DNA of 64,000 nucleotides from positions 1,565,001-1,629,000 of the forward strand of contig SMSO01000033.1 of the NCBI GenBank assembly GCA_004764695.1, read 5' to 3'. The notes under the pieces were generated by a model. That model did not search any database. It was not told the origin of the DNA and worked only from the letters and a program-made list of their open reading frames with translations. The first letter of the stretch is position 1. The number at the start of each line of letters is the position of its first letter. The stretch is from Schizochytrium sp. TIO01 (Eukaryota; Sar; Bigyra; Thraustochytrida; Thraustochytriidae). This document shows, piece after piece, positions 9,854 to 21,413 of the stretch. A program made the translations under genes and the position numbers.

Positions 9854-12800
9854 CTTCTCGTTCGAGCACACCCTGCTCCAACAAAACGTTACCTACCCTT
9901 GCGCAAAATATCGACTGAGATTCCATGCCTCGCATGACGAATCTTGGCAGCCCACTACTTGTCCTTTCTTGCCCTCGTCCACCTTAGCAATACAATAGTC
10001 ATTCTCAGCAAAGAATTGTTGATAAGTAACAAGTAATACATGATCTCTCTCATCCCTCTCTTATCTCGTACCACTTTTTTACTGAAGCATTCGTTCTCCA
10101 TCGCGTTCAAAGAACTGGGGTGCTAGAGTTTTCAGTGGCCGCCCCACTAGGGTTCGTTAACTATGGGGTTCCAATGCAGAATTAAAGAACGGCCATCCTG
10201 GAGCTAGTTGAACACAGCGCTCTTCAGGACACTCATTCTCTTCGGGAGCAGATGCAGTCGGTAGGTAAGTACGGGGCCAGGCAGACTCGAGGACGTACCG
10301 AATGGCGAGCTGCAACTAACTAGGGAGCTAAGCTATTTTCGTGGGGCGGCAATTTGAGCGAGCACGAGGTAGTTAGGTGGTGGTTAAGTTGTTTCCTGCA
10401 TGGACAACGACAAACTAACGATGGAGGGCCTGTGCTTTGTTTCGCTTTGAAGAGAGAAGAAGCATGAACGAATGAGGAACAAACGGTGGTTATGTGCTAC
10501 ATAAAATCAAACGTGCGGCAAGTAAGTTGGGCTAACGACTGCGCGTGCATACTCAATTTCTCAAAGTTATGAAGGCCATTATAAATAACGATGCGGGAAT
10601 TCACGCCAACGAATATCTATGGGGTTCGTGCGCACGCGATAAGAGCGCCGTTTGAAGGCTTTGTACCTCCATGGACTGGAATTTATGGAAGGCACCATCG
10701 CGTGCTGACTGCGTGCTAGCTTGCTGCTTTAGATAATTCTTATGTGAAGAGTTGAATAACGGTTGACGTGGAAGACATACTTTGGAGAGTGGACATGCTC
10801 AATCGGGGCTACTTCTTCCTGGCTACCGAATACGCAAGCAAATCCTTAGCGCTGATGGTTAGTTGCAAGGGAAATGTTTGCAACTGGATTATTTAGTGGG
10901 AATTGAAGATGCCGAGAACAAGTCGTTAGGATCAGTGGTTAGTTCTGTGGGGCAACCCGGATGAAATATCATATTCTGGTGCTTATGTGTCAGTGGTAGC
11001 TAGCTATCTGTCAGTTGTCCCTGTCGCAATCAGATCGGCGGTTTGAATGAAAGTCATACTTTGGCGCATTAACTGCTACCCCGGTGTGTCCTCCGCAGTC
11101 GCATTCACTTAACGAAATTTGGAGAGTCTGTGGTCGTTAGAATGCTCAGGGTGTGTATCGACTCTTTCTCTTTACTCTCACTACATGGAAACATTGTGTG
11201 TGAGCAAAGTGAGGAGCAACTGAGAATTCAAAGAATTTGATACCGGACGATCATAACTTTGCTAATAGGTTGACCTCCTCGAATCTGTACTAAGGTACCA
11301 GCAATGCAGCTAATTTCACGTATGCTTTCGTGACAATGAATTTGATAGAGCACGCCAAGCCATGCCAAAGTATCCGCCTTGCTTGAAGTTCTCCAGAATA
11401 GGGGGAGCTCTTCAGGCATCCACTGAAGGCGTCCACGATGGAGTTTACTGGCAACTGTCATCCTAATCCCCCCTTAAGCTGCCCAAGAATCCAAAGTGCT
11501 CCATGGTCTGTTCCTTTAGGTTCAATTTCGTTGGCACATTAAGAGCTTCATCGAAAGCCCTAGTTAGATCAATGCCCTATACGCCCTCGTCCAACTCAAC
11601 AATGTATGTAAGCTCGTGACTAGATGGGCCATTTTAAAGCTCCAGGACACAGGCACGAGCAGCATCGTTGTGGTGAAAGACGGGTACGGTGTCGTGCCCT
11701 TCGCTAACATAGCGAGTCTGCTTTTTCGTTTCGTTTTTTTAATGCTGAGCATTTGAAAAATTGTAAAGAGAAATCGAGAAAACAAAGACAGAGTAAGAAG
11801 AAAGAAATAGTACACCCAGTATGAGCGCAAATTAACAAGTTCAAGATACTGAGAAGGGGGCTGAAAAACAGCATCCCAAAATGTGCAGCCTAATGTAGTA
11901 GAAAGATTTCATTTATACTATCTAATTTTAAAGAGGCTTATCCAAGTCACATGCATGTGCAACATTTAAAATGTATCTATAAGATGAGACGACATCAACA
12001 AAAAAAGGGGGGAGGGGGTTTATTCCGTAGATTCAGGCGAAGAGCCGTGATATTCTCCTTTCTGCCCCTGGAATTGTAGCGTTCAAATTTCCGAGATTTT
12101 TGTGAATACGTTCTTCAAAACGACTGATAAACTTCAGAGTTTTTTTTTGGGGGGAGGGTCTCAGAAGGACCCACAGGTAAGTCGCAGGCCGAATACTAGA
12201 CGCAATATTAAAATGGTGGATACTGAAAAATAGCTTTGTTTAAATAAAGGGAATGATCACCTTCTTAAGTAAACTTGGAGGAGTTTTGACCTTTCTAAGT
12301 AGAAAGGTAACACAGGAACCTTTTCTTCTTCTGTACCTTGGGATTTTACTATGCTTCTTTGAGATATTCTGGGTCGACCCGCCCCGCATCGAGATATGTT
12401 TTTGCTGATTGTGTTTTAACACTGTGCAGTTGTATCGCAATCAACGAAGTCCTCGTTTAACGAATGCGCTATTCGGCAGAGCTAGTTCTGAAGCACATAG
12501 GCATAAATCCCAGCCTGCTTTATAGCAAAACTAGAAATGAATAATTTGGCGATCAAAGATGATTTTGCTACAGATATTGGCTCGTTAAAATGCGTTATTT
12601 TGCTCATTCGTAAAGCGAGTGGAATCGCAGGAAATTGGGATTTACTATTAGAAAAAATAGAGCTTTGAGCTACCTTTGCCATATGACATTTAGAATTCAG
12701 CTCATTTGCAATGTAACTCATGAAACAAAAGAGATACTTTATGTGGTAGCTCTATATTTGCCAGATAGCGCCTGTTAGTAGTATTTTAATGCAACAACAA

Positions 12801-14256
12801 ATTATATGATGGTTTTCATCATTATCATGCACGGCTTTATTGATTCGTGTATCTATGAAACTACAAGATCTGCCCGTTTGAGCTTCAGGACTAGCCGCAG
12901 CAAGATCATGTGAATGAGGAATATTGAATATTCCTTGCTGCACATTTTAAAGAACATTTGCTATAGCTTGTCTCTCAATGTCTGTCCTATTTCCCTCCTA
13001 TATAAACACCATGCACCTGCACTGAAAGTTGTTTATTCTGTCATCAAAAGGTTTTTTTATTTTTATTTTCTGGTATGAGTTTAATTGAGAGATTTGGACA
13101 GCAAAATCTTCGATTCAGGTCATTCTCTCTTTTAACTGTGGTTCTGTATAGGTAGTAGAGCTAAGATTCTACTTATGAGCTTCCTATGGTTTATCATAAT
13201 AGTCATAAATCTAGTTAGGCTTCCTTCGAAAAGGTTTAGCTTCAAGTAGGTAAACAGTAGTAGAGCTTAGTGTAGTGCTATGGTTATATCCATTTTTTCA
13301 AGTGTCACTCACTCTCACAAATCGAGAGGCTACTCTAGCCTCTCGATTTACTCACTTGGACAAGAGCCCAAGTCAAAGCAAATCAATTATATTTAGGTAC
13401 AGGAGTAAATCTGCTGTGAAATAATACTACTTCTGCCAATCGAAAAATAATATAGATGGGTCTCTGGCTTTATGTATGTGGAAAACTGATGAAGAATCAG
13501 AATTGAGGTTTCGGCCACGCTCTAAGATGGTACTTTAAGGTGAACTGCATGCGCTCGAAAGCTGTGCAATCTTAGTGCCAACTACTTACGCGCGACGAGA
13601 GATTAGTGTGACATTCACTTTAATCAAGGCACTTGCACTAAATCCTGTCTGTCTAATCGTGCGTCTTCGTGCAAAGCAACTAGAAGGTAGGTACTATGAT
13701 ATAGCTACTGTAAATCATAGTCTCGCACTTTTCTTCTTAGTGTTACGCACTTTTTCTTTGTGGTTGTCCATGAAGTGGCAGGGAGAGCAAGAAGCCCATT
13801 AATTACATTAGCAAAGGGGATCACCTAGCTTTGATATATGAATCATAAAACCAGAGTGCCGGGGACCTATCTACTGGGTTGCCTATTTCAATAAGGTGCG
13901 TCGTTTTCGAGAGAGGGCACTTGTGCGAAGGTGTGAGTAACACAGTATATGCCTTAAGATTGTCTTAGTTGCATGGTGCTGGTGATTTAGTGTGGTGAAA
14001 CACCTGAATGCACCGATTGTCCATAAACTCTGACTCTTGTTGAACTCTACAATTACCCACTGCTCTTAACACGTTTATTTTAAAAAGCTCGTCAAAGAAC
14101 ACACGAAAGAGAGAGAGAGATACCGCGTGCACAATGCACTTTTTCAAATGGATAAATTGGTTTCATAGAGCTTGCCTCATCGACTTTCATACAGATTGCT
14201 TACAAAAGACAACGTGCTCATAATTTGCAAGTGACTTTGCGCTGAGACTGAGAAAG
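9854..14256. other. Gene-poor region
   Basis: About 4.4 kb with no convincing coding gene. Short open frames lack motifs or homology-like composition. Visible items are a decayed-looking minus-strand frame at 11463-11729 (two internal stops), G-rich runs near 12007-12020 and 12151-12160, and a perfect hairpin at 13319-13349. No tRNA cloverleaf or rRNA was recognised. Intron-rich or non-coding genes cannot be excluded by eye. Confidence 0.4.
13319..13349. repeat. Perfect 14-bp inverted repeat with 3-nt spacer
   Basis: AAATCGAGAGGCTA (13319-13332), spacer CTC, then the exact complement TAGCCTCTCGATTT (13336-13349). Weaker pairing extends outward (TTCAAGTG upstream, CACTTGGA downstream). It lies in a gene-poor region. 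It may be a hairpin of a non-coding transcript, a terminator, or the core of a small inverted-repeat element. Confidence 0.8.
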
Positions 14257-14263
14257 TATAAAG
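14257..14263 (+). promoter_or_regulatory. Candidate TATA box of the Pro-Thr-rich protein gene
   Basis: TATAAAG, 69 nt upstream of the ATG at 14332; the same heptamer precedes other genes in the window. Confidence 0.4.
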
Positions 14264-14331
14264 CAAATCTGAAATCAAAACATTGTTCGTACCCAAGGCT
14301 TTCGCTGAAGAGAACATCATTCAGCAGCAAG

Positions 14332-15243
14332 ATGCCGGGTGACATGGAAAATGGAGGCCTCCGTGCTCCTATCGCAGATTCTCCGCCGAATGGCATTTAT
14401 GCTCAGGCCCGCCAAGCATTAAGTGGCAAGAGCAAGCTTTTGATGGGACTCTTTGTCATGGCGCTTGTTGGCGTGGTAGCTGGTGTGGTTTTGACAACGG
14501 TCAACGGTTCCCAGGTAGACACGACAGCTGATTCTGGTACGATTGATTCATTCGAAGCGGGCACAACTACCACAACGTCAAGCCCTAGCGGCTCAACGAC
14601 CACGCCTGCACCAAGCTCTACAGGTGGACCAATCGTTGTGATTGTTGATACTACAGACTCCCCAACAACATCTGCCTACGACCAAGGTACGGAAGGCGCA
14701 AATACTTCTGCTCCAACCTCGTCAACTGAGGATGAAAGTTCTCTTTACGGGACACTGACACCTACTACCCTGGGCTCCCAGGTGCCAACTACTCAGCCTG
14801 TGTCGTGGTATTACTCTACAGATGAGTGGAACACTACCGATGCGCCTTCAAGTGACCATGACCATTATTCTGTTGACGAGGATTATAACAGTGGCGATAG
14901 CAACTCTACTCACGCACCAACAGTTGACCACAGCAGCTACTCAGTAGATGAAGATTACGAAAGCGGCTTGACACCAGCTCCAACTCGTGATCACGATGTA
15001 TACACGAATGACGAGTACTCTGGTATGAACTCTACTCATGCGCCAACAGCTCCCACTTCCTCGCCAACCAAGCGTCCTACAAATTTTCCCACCAAAGCGC
15101 CTACCCTTGCACCGACATTAGCGCCGACATTGGCGCCGACATTGGCACCGACATTAGCACCGACATTGGCACCGACATTGGCACCAACCAAGTCACCTAC
15201 GAAACAGCCCACGCCTAGCCCAACTAAATGGTCTCGCGGATAA
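14332..15243 (+). CDS. Single-pass membrane protein with a Ser/Thr/Pro-rich ectodomain and APTL repeats
   Basis: 303 aa of unknown function. A short N-terminal segment of about 35 residues precedes one hydrophobic helix (LLMGLFVMALVGVVAGVVL), with no cleavable signal peptide, so a type II orientation with the long C-terminal part outside is likely. The ectodomain is Ser/Thr/Pro/Asp-rich and suited to O-glycosylation. It contains three related units built on HAPT-x-DH-xx-YSVDEDY, the third diverged, and ends in seven tandem APTL units followed by TKSPTKQPTPSPTK. Such Pro-Thr linkers are frequent in stramenopile secreted proteins; this and a wall or surface role are inference. It converges on the peroxiredoxin gene. 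Confidence 0.8.
   Translation: MPGDMENGGLRAPIADSPPNGIYAQARQALSGKSKLLMGLFVMALVGVVAGVVLTTVNGSQVDTTADSGTIDSFEAGTTTTTSSPSGSTTTPAPSSTGGPIVVIVDTTDSPTTSAYDQGTEGANTSAPTSSTEDESSLYGTLTPTTLGSQVPTTQPVSWYYSTDEWNTTDAPSSDHDHYSVDEDYNSGDSNSTHAPTVDHSSYSVDEDYESGLTPAPTRDHDVYTNDEYSGMNSTHAPTAPTSSPTKRPTNFPTKAPTLAPTLAPTLAPTLAPTLAPTLAPTLAPTKSPTKQPTPSPTKWSRG
15097..15180 (+). repeat. In-frame 12-bp tandem repeat encoding APTL
   Basis: Six close copies of a 12-bp unit (GCACCGACATTG with A/G variants), 15109-15180, preceded by one diverged copy (15097-15108). All are in frame and encode Ala-Pro-Thr-Leu. The copies differ mainly at synonymous positions. Unit number can change by slippage without shifting frame. Confidence 0.9.
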
Positions 15244-15565
15244 AAATGAGGCTAATAGATATGGACTTGCGTCATACCTACTGTTTTTGTGTTGTTATCT
15301 GAACGAAAGCAAACCTTTCTTTTCGTAATATTTTTAGCTTAACCCAAATCTTCTTATGAAAATACCTCACTGTACGCTTCTAAGCCAGAGTCATCGAATT
15401 CTGAAGTTTGTCCTAAATGAATATCCTCCTGGTCCTGCATGAGAGGTAAAGTGAACTAGACATGGCCCAGGTACCCACCGGTACCTATCAGAAATGTTTG
15501 GAACGATTGATTATGAAACGAAGGTTTGTCTTTACAAGCAAATGTTTTTTTCACTGTTTATGCAA
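15244..15565. other. Intergenic spacer between convergent genes
   Basis: 322 bp joining the 3' ends of the Pro-Thr-rich protein gene and the peroxiredoxin gene. It includes a small palindromic patch, GGTACCCACCGGTACC (15470-15485). No gene is seen. Confidence 0.5.
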
Positions 15566-16264
15566 TTAGGCGCTAGGGTCCGGGGTGAAGCGAAGGTAGT
15601 TCTTGCCAGAGGGCACCTGAACCTTCTCAAAGCCCTTGGAGAACTTGGAGGTTGCCTCCTCGTCAGAGAGTCCGGGGACAACCATGCACTTGTTGCCGGG
15701 GGTCCAGTTGGCCGGAGTGGCGACAGAGTGCTTGGCGGTGAGCTGAAGAGAGTCAATAACGCGAATGATCTCGTCAAAGTTGCGGCCAGTGGTGGCGGGG
15801 TAGAGGATGCTGAGGGCGAGCTTGCCAGCAGGGTTGGTCAAGTACACGGCACGAGCAGTGAGGGGGATTCCGGTCTTGTCAAGTTCATCCGGGTCGAGCA
15901 TGCCGAGGGCGAGGGCGATCTCGCGAGACTCATCGGCAATAATGGGGAAGCCGAGGTCACCAGAGAGGTTCTGGCTGGCCTGGATGTCGGCGATCCACTG
16001 CTTGTGGCTGTCAACGGGGTCGCAGCTGAGAGCAGCGCACTTAACACCACGCTTCTTGAACTCCTCGAGGTACTTGGAGACAGTGCCGAGCTCGGTGGTA
16101 CAGACCGGGGTGAAGTCAGCAGGGTGGCTGAAAAGGAGTCCCCAGGATCCCTTGAAGTACTCGCTGAGGTCAATTTCTCCCTCGGTGGTGTCAGCCTTGA
16201 TCTTGGGAAGGTAATCACCGAGACGGGGCGGGCCCTGCTGCTTAGCGAGAACGGCTTCGGCCAT
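15566..16264 (-). CDS. 1-Cys peroxiredoxin (PRDX6 type)
   Basis: 232 aa. Reduces hydrogen peroxide and organic hydroperoxides with one catalytic Cys. The active site is PADFTPVCTTELG with peroxidatic Cys55 and the Thr and Pro of the TxxC signature. The C-terminal domain (CMVVPGLSDEEATSKF, PSGKNYLRFTP) matches the Prx6 subgroup rather than 2-Cys enzymes. The ATG at 16262-16264 is chosen because it is in strong context (AGCACCATGGCC); the frame has no upstream ATG. No targeting peptide is seen, so the protein is probably cytosolic. It is GC-rich and highly codon-biased compared with neighbours, suggesting strong expression. No intron. Confidence 0.95.
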   Translation of the reverse strand: MAEAVLAKQQGPPRLGDYLPKIKADTTEGEIDLSEYFKGSWGLLFSHPADFTPVCTTELGTVSKYLEEFKKRGVKCAALSCDPVDSHKQWIADIQASQNLSGDLGFPIIADESREIALALGMLDPDELDKTGIPLTARAVYLTNPAGKLALSILYPATTGRNFDEIIRVIDSLQLTAKHSVATPANWTPGNKCMVVPGLSDEEATSKFSKGFEKVQVPSGKNYLRFTPDPSA

Positions 16265-19200
16265 GGTGCTAAAAGGTTTCTGTTGCACACAAAGTTGTCA
16301 AGCAATGTTACCAAGCAATATCAAGAGTTAGTTTCAATTTTGCTGCTGATTTGTCTTGCACCCACTTGCACTCCATTCGCAATCATACATTTATACTCCC
16401 CTTGCTTGGCTATAATGCAAATCCCCAGTAATAAGATGCGCGTTACAACTATCTTGTAAGCCAGCAGCAAACTATCAAGCCGTGGCTCTCACTGGCACTA
16501 GCTGAACCGTAAATCTTCGAACTGTCCACCTTTCCGAAAGACTTGTCTCATGCTTGGACGAAGACGTGAACTGAAGTGTCACACCTCATTCCTCCTTACT
16601 CTGCAAAACCGTGCCTCGTCGACCTTGGATAAAGATACTTTCCTGATTCTGCTTCAAGCACAGATCTCTGAGCAGTAAGTAACCCATGCTCGAGAGTTAT
16701 CCCGAAAGATTTGCTGCTGCAAAAGATCTGGATTGGCAGTAGGCCAAGATCGGGCCGACGATGCCAAGCACACACACGCGAACCGTAAGATTCACGGCTT
16801 CGGTTGAGCCTTTTAAAGGTGGCCAATTAGGCCCTTTACATGTAATATCTCCCTTCGTCTCTCACCCTCTTCTCTCTCTTTTGCTGTATCTGGTTGACCA
16901 CGTCGCTCGACAGAAACCCCGCTCAGACAAGCGCAGAGATTGACTTTGATCTCCGCTCCATCTTGGAGAGGCGTCCGATGGTATGAAGGACTCTCTCTCA
17001 TACATCACGCGGTGTATGTAGCACGCTTGCCTTCAAGAAGGTATCTTGCACCTTGCATCTTGCATCTTGGACTTCGCCGAGTGCTCTGTTTTCGTAGACG
17101 TACCTTGTCTTGGTGCTGTTGAAGCTAGTGGAGCTGCTGGAGGCGGGCTCTGTTTGAGTTTTGCTTTTGCTGTTTGGAGGCGCTCGAGTTGCGGGTCTGC
17201 TCGAGGCTGCCGTCCGCGGACAGCCCGAGGTCGTCGTCACCCATAGCGGCCAAAGTCAGTGAGCAATCCTAGGAAGCAGAACCTAGTAGGTGCCAGAGGA
17301 ATCAAGATGCCAAGAGAAAGGATTCTCAGGTTCGCCACTCCCATTGCAATATGTAATTTTAGCAGATATTCAGAGGCCGAATTCACTTTGGAAGGACAGA
17401 TAATCATACAATCTTGGAGAAAATAACAAAAAAGAAACTAAAAAGAAAAGAAACTTACTGCTGTGATGAAAATTTTGCCGCTCTTCACCTTGCTGGCGCT
17501 TCTAATAGTACCTAGGGTGTAAATAGGGGTATGGCGCTTCTCCAAGAATTGCAGGCACTTTGGGGAGGAGATTTGGACGGACAACTTAGCGCTCTTTTGA
17601 GTGCGATATTAAAAACCCCAAACACCTCTGACATTGGCACGGTTCCGGGCTCCTGTTGCCTTCTCTTCACTTTAGTTGGCTCAGAGAAAAAAAAATCTTT
17701 AAAACAAAAAAAACTATCTTTTTCTCAAGAAAAACAATCGAATTAAACATGACGATTCGTGGATTCATTCATTACACAGGAATGCTTCTGCGAAGACGCC
17801 TCCACCGAAAGAAGATCGTACAAATTCGTCAGGCTGTCAGGGGACCTCAATCGTGATTCTTGCAGACAGAAGGGTTAAACCACGAAGTTAGTGCAATTAA
17901 TATGATCTACCTAGATATGTACTGCCGAGGTACCTAAAAATAAAAGAAGAAGAGAGAGAGAAAGAGGCCAGGACGAACTGAGGGAAATAACTTTCAAACT
18001 ACCCTCCCCAAGTAGGCAAACAGGCCAATCAAAACCTAAGACCGTGGGCTGTGTCTAGGGCAGATTGGCTCTACATAGGGTCTAAACGATTCTCGCAATT
18101 TTAACATAGAAAAGGTGTTGCGATGAAGAAGACGAAGGCGAAGAAGGTCTTGAAGGTGGAGCGGAAGACGATGAGCGTGCGGGGTTGAGAACCTTTGGCG
18201 AGAAAATCTTGAACCAAGCTCGAACTCAGATTTGCCGAGCGCGAGTTCTGACAGGCCGACTGAACCGACTTAAGCAAGTGCGAGAGCTATTCACCGACCG
18301 CCACATCTTCATAGATTGATAAGTTGAACCCACTCGTAAGCTGCAAGCAGCACATGTGCCATTCTTAACCTATGACTGATATCACTCGCCTTCTTTTGAT
18401 AATGGGAATTTCTCCGGGCACAGTGCGCCGGCCAATGCGTGCATCCCTGTTAGGCAATGCTCTGCCTCGTTAACGTGATGGCTCTGAGAGAGAGAGTGGC
18501 CTTACGGAAAATATCGCCCGCTTCAATAACGATCATTTATCCGAAGCGGACACGGGCGTTGATATCTTTGGGAGCACGATTTTGGAAACTGCACGCACAA
18601 GTAAATATCTGAGCTGAGCTGGAAAGACAAACAGTCAGTAGGAAGGGCGTCATGATGCTCAAGTTGAGCAGTGATTCTGCTCCCACATCATGAGTCAGCC
18701 TCATTGCGATTCAAGATAAATATGCCATGATCACCAAATGGTTAGAGGAAAGTTGAGCTCTGATATACATACAAGGTGAACGCCTCGATTGCCGATTGTG
18801 CGAATTGGTGTGATGCAGATCAATAGTGCCTTTGGTAAAGCGTTCTGATGATAGATGATGCCGTTCTACAGATTGTAGCAGCAGAGCTCCACACCAAAAG
18901 GTGCAACTCGAACCACAGGATCTTTGTTCGGAAGAGAACCAGTGGCGCTTCACAGCGCCAAGCGTGGCAGACAGGTGGCGATGACGGCAGCGTCAAACGC
19001 GCCCCGGAGGCCGTGATGGGTGCAGGTTTCCAAGCTCAACTTCCTTCAAGGGCATCGGCATCGGCACGGCCTCAACCTTGGACGGCCAGGCAAAACTCCG
19101 AGATCACTTACTCTTGAAAGAACATTTTCAGCTGGGTACGACGTTGACAACCTTCCTATACGAAGCCTCAATTACCTTCAAACTCTAGCTGGAGAACCAG

Positions 19201-21413
19201 AGGTTTCAATCGATAGTTGTCGAAGAAAACACTTCGGTGATTTAGATCTCGTAAATGAGCATTGCGAGTCGCTGGTGGAACTATGGTGGGACTACTCGTG
19301 GGAAGTCTGGCACTGCTAGTGCTTTCAGATACTGGACAAGTAGTGGATGGTCCCTGCTATGGACCTACCTCTAGAGTAGTACTTATACACCTGCTAGTTA
19401 TGAAGGAAAAGAAACACCACCTACTAGTAGTACCTAGCTACTAAAGGCCCCCCTGTAAGCATGACTAAAAGCAGGCTACTCAGTAGGTAGTCTTAGGAGT
19501 TGTAATCGAGAGGATGGAACTGCCCGTCGAAGACGAATGACTCGCTGGAGTGAAGTTCGCCAACCAACAGTAATGGGCAAAGCGTGGTGTACAAAGATCA
19601 AATGCATGAATGAAGGTGTGAAAGTGTCTGCTTGTTAATTGTGCTCGCTGAGTTAGCTGCTCCGGCTTGCAAAGGGCAAACCCAGTAGCGCCGGGGTCAA
19701 TATTTCCCGCAGGCTCTCTCCGAAGAATGCGTAGTACCAGGTCACGGAGGCGAACCTGTGATACGCAATAAGCAATGCGACTTTAGGATGAGATATTAAA
19801 ACAGCAAAATGAAGATCAAATTGAAACATCCTCGTGCATTTCAATGCCGGAGATTAGGTGCGAGCGATACATTCAAGTTCGATCATCCAGCTAGAAAACC
19901 TGCGGCAGCCAATTCAATAGCTTCAACATTATTAAACCCGCGAATTATGCTTGCAAAGAAATCATGGATAGCACTTAACCTGTAGAACGTTGTTGTATTT
20001 TTCTGAACAAAGAAGACCAAAGCAAGAATGTAGCCTGATGAAATATCATCCAAACTCTAAACTGGTCGAGATGAGGTTGCGGCTCTCGATTAGTCGCTGG
20101 TGACTTAATTTCAGTCAGTTTGACGACTAGTGGTTCAATCAATATTATCATTAGCTTATAACACATAGATTTTTGTCGTAAGAATGACCATTCTACTATG
20201 ACTTTGTATTACAAGAAGGTGTAAATAGTTGTATATTACAATGTGTGTATTATATAATATTTAAATGGTATTTGAGTGTGTGAATATGAAAATTCTCTTG
20301 TATTGTAATTTTCGTCCTTAAATAATATATCAAAGCCTGGTAAAGAGCGTGTTGCCTATATCTCCAAAATTTTGAGTTCTGTTAAACAATCCTTCATTTG
20401 CAGGATTTATAAATTAGTTCCCAGAAACCAACGATGTAGCTTACTCTCCATGTTTTCTGTATATCCTGCATCACTTGCGCAATTTCCATGGAATTTTATT
20501 GATGCCTTGACTGAGCCCGCTTTATAAGATCTTGCATATAGCCCGCCCTCAATGCCGAAGACAGGTATTACCTTACACCATACCATGGTATCTTAATATG
20601 CACATATTCTGCTTGCCACTCTTGCGTTTCCAACAAAGCGACTTTGGTAGAAGTCCATTAGTATTTAATTAAGTCCCGATTGCACACTCTTCAATGTCCC
20701 CAATTTCATAATTTCAAGAGTGCTATTCTTTTATCCATGGGTCTAGAACATTTAGACCTGCATCATGATTTTCTGCATGCGTTTTCTTGCCACCGCTTCT
20801 GTTGGCCTTCGACCCCCACCAGCGCCCCTACCTCGCCAAAGACTTCTTCAGCAGCCCCACCGCAGCAACAAATCGCACTGAGACCTGCGTGAATGGCTAT
20901 CGAAGCGGAGCGTGAGGATTACGGAACCTCGAGGATCCTTCGAGTTGTCACATCATTGGCAATTAGCAGTCGCATATGGCATGCTAGGTAGATAGACAGT
21001 AGGCACCTTCTACCCAACACGACCATATTGAAAGACCAGGAACTTCGGAAACTATCTAAAACCAGATGCGCAGTATCACGAAAAGCAAGACCCGCAAATC
21101 GATCACTGGCTTATTTATTGCAGCTTTCTTCTTCGAAGCTGAAGCCTTGTGGATGAATTTAGGAGATGAAGTTTAGGAGGTGATGAATCAAACGGAGGGA
21201 AGATATGAGGCCTAGGCGCGCTTAGTCAATACCATAATGGGGATGCAAAGTGGAAACAACTGACAGACGTGATAAATTATTAGTTAGAGCGTAGGAGAAA
21301 GAGAAGAAATCGCCAAAGAAAAACCTTCGCAACGGAGACCCGCGATTGCAGCGCGCAGTCTCTGCCTCGCTAGGCGGACCCTCGAGCTCTGGAGGCGTGC
21401 CTGTTCGCGAGGC
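16265..21413. other. Gene-poor region
   Basis: About 5.1 kb without a supported gene. It contains the peroxiredoxin promoter, a GC-richer island at about 16990-17250, and a purine-rich stretch near 17400-17460. Open frames at 17531-17746, 18848-19117 and 19020-19319 are short and unlike any family known to me. No RNA gene was recognised. The left part of the island includes a 39-codon minus-strand frame (17125-17244) that could be a first exon, but no continuation was found. Confidence 0.35.
16389..16395 (-). promoter_or_regulatory. Candidate TATA box of the peroxiredoxin gene
   Basis: TATAAAT on the minus strand, with its far edge 131 nt upstream of the ATG at 16264, in a GGGGAG-flanked context. 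Confidence 0.4.

Noticed and set aside
10145-10175. tRNA-like GGTTCG segment
   Set aside because: No acceptor stem or anticodon arm could be paired around it.
11564-11830. 88-codon minus-strand frame with a hydrophobic N-terminus
   Set aside because: It starts in low-complexity A/T-rich sequence and is contradicted by the more protein-like overlapping frame with stops at 11463-11729; neither is secure.
15097-15192. Regular short repeats reminiscent of an array
   Set aside because: They are 12-bp in-frame tandem codons (APTL) with no spacers; not a CRISPR array, and the organism is eukaryotic.
15494-16459. 321-codon plus-strand open frame across the peroxiredoxin gene
   Set aside because: Exact antisense shadow of the strongly codon-biased peroxiredoxin gene, which has complete family motifs on the other strand.
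17125-17244. 39-codon minus-strand frame with good ATG context in a GC-rich island, followed by ACAAG|GTACGT donor-like site
   Set aside because: The frame closes at 17125 before the donor-like site at 17103, and no continuing exon was found downstream; not enough to call a gene.
18848-19319. Overlapping plus-strand frames with moderate GC content
   Set aside because: No recognisable domain, two overlapping frames of similar quality, and no promoter or splice pattern that would support either.
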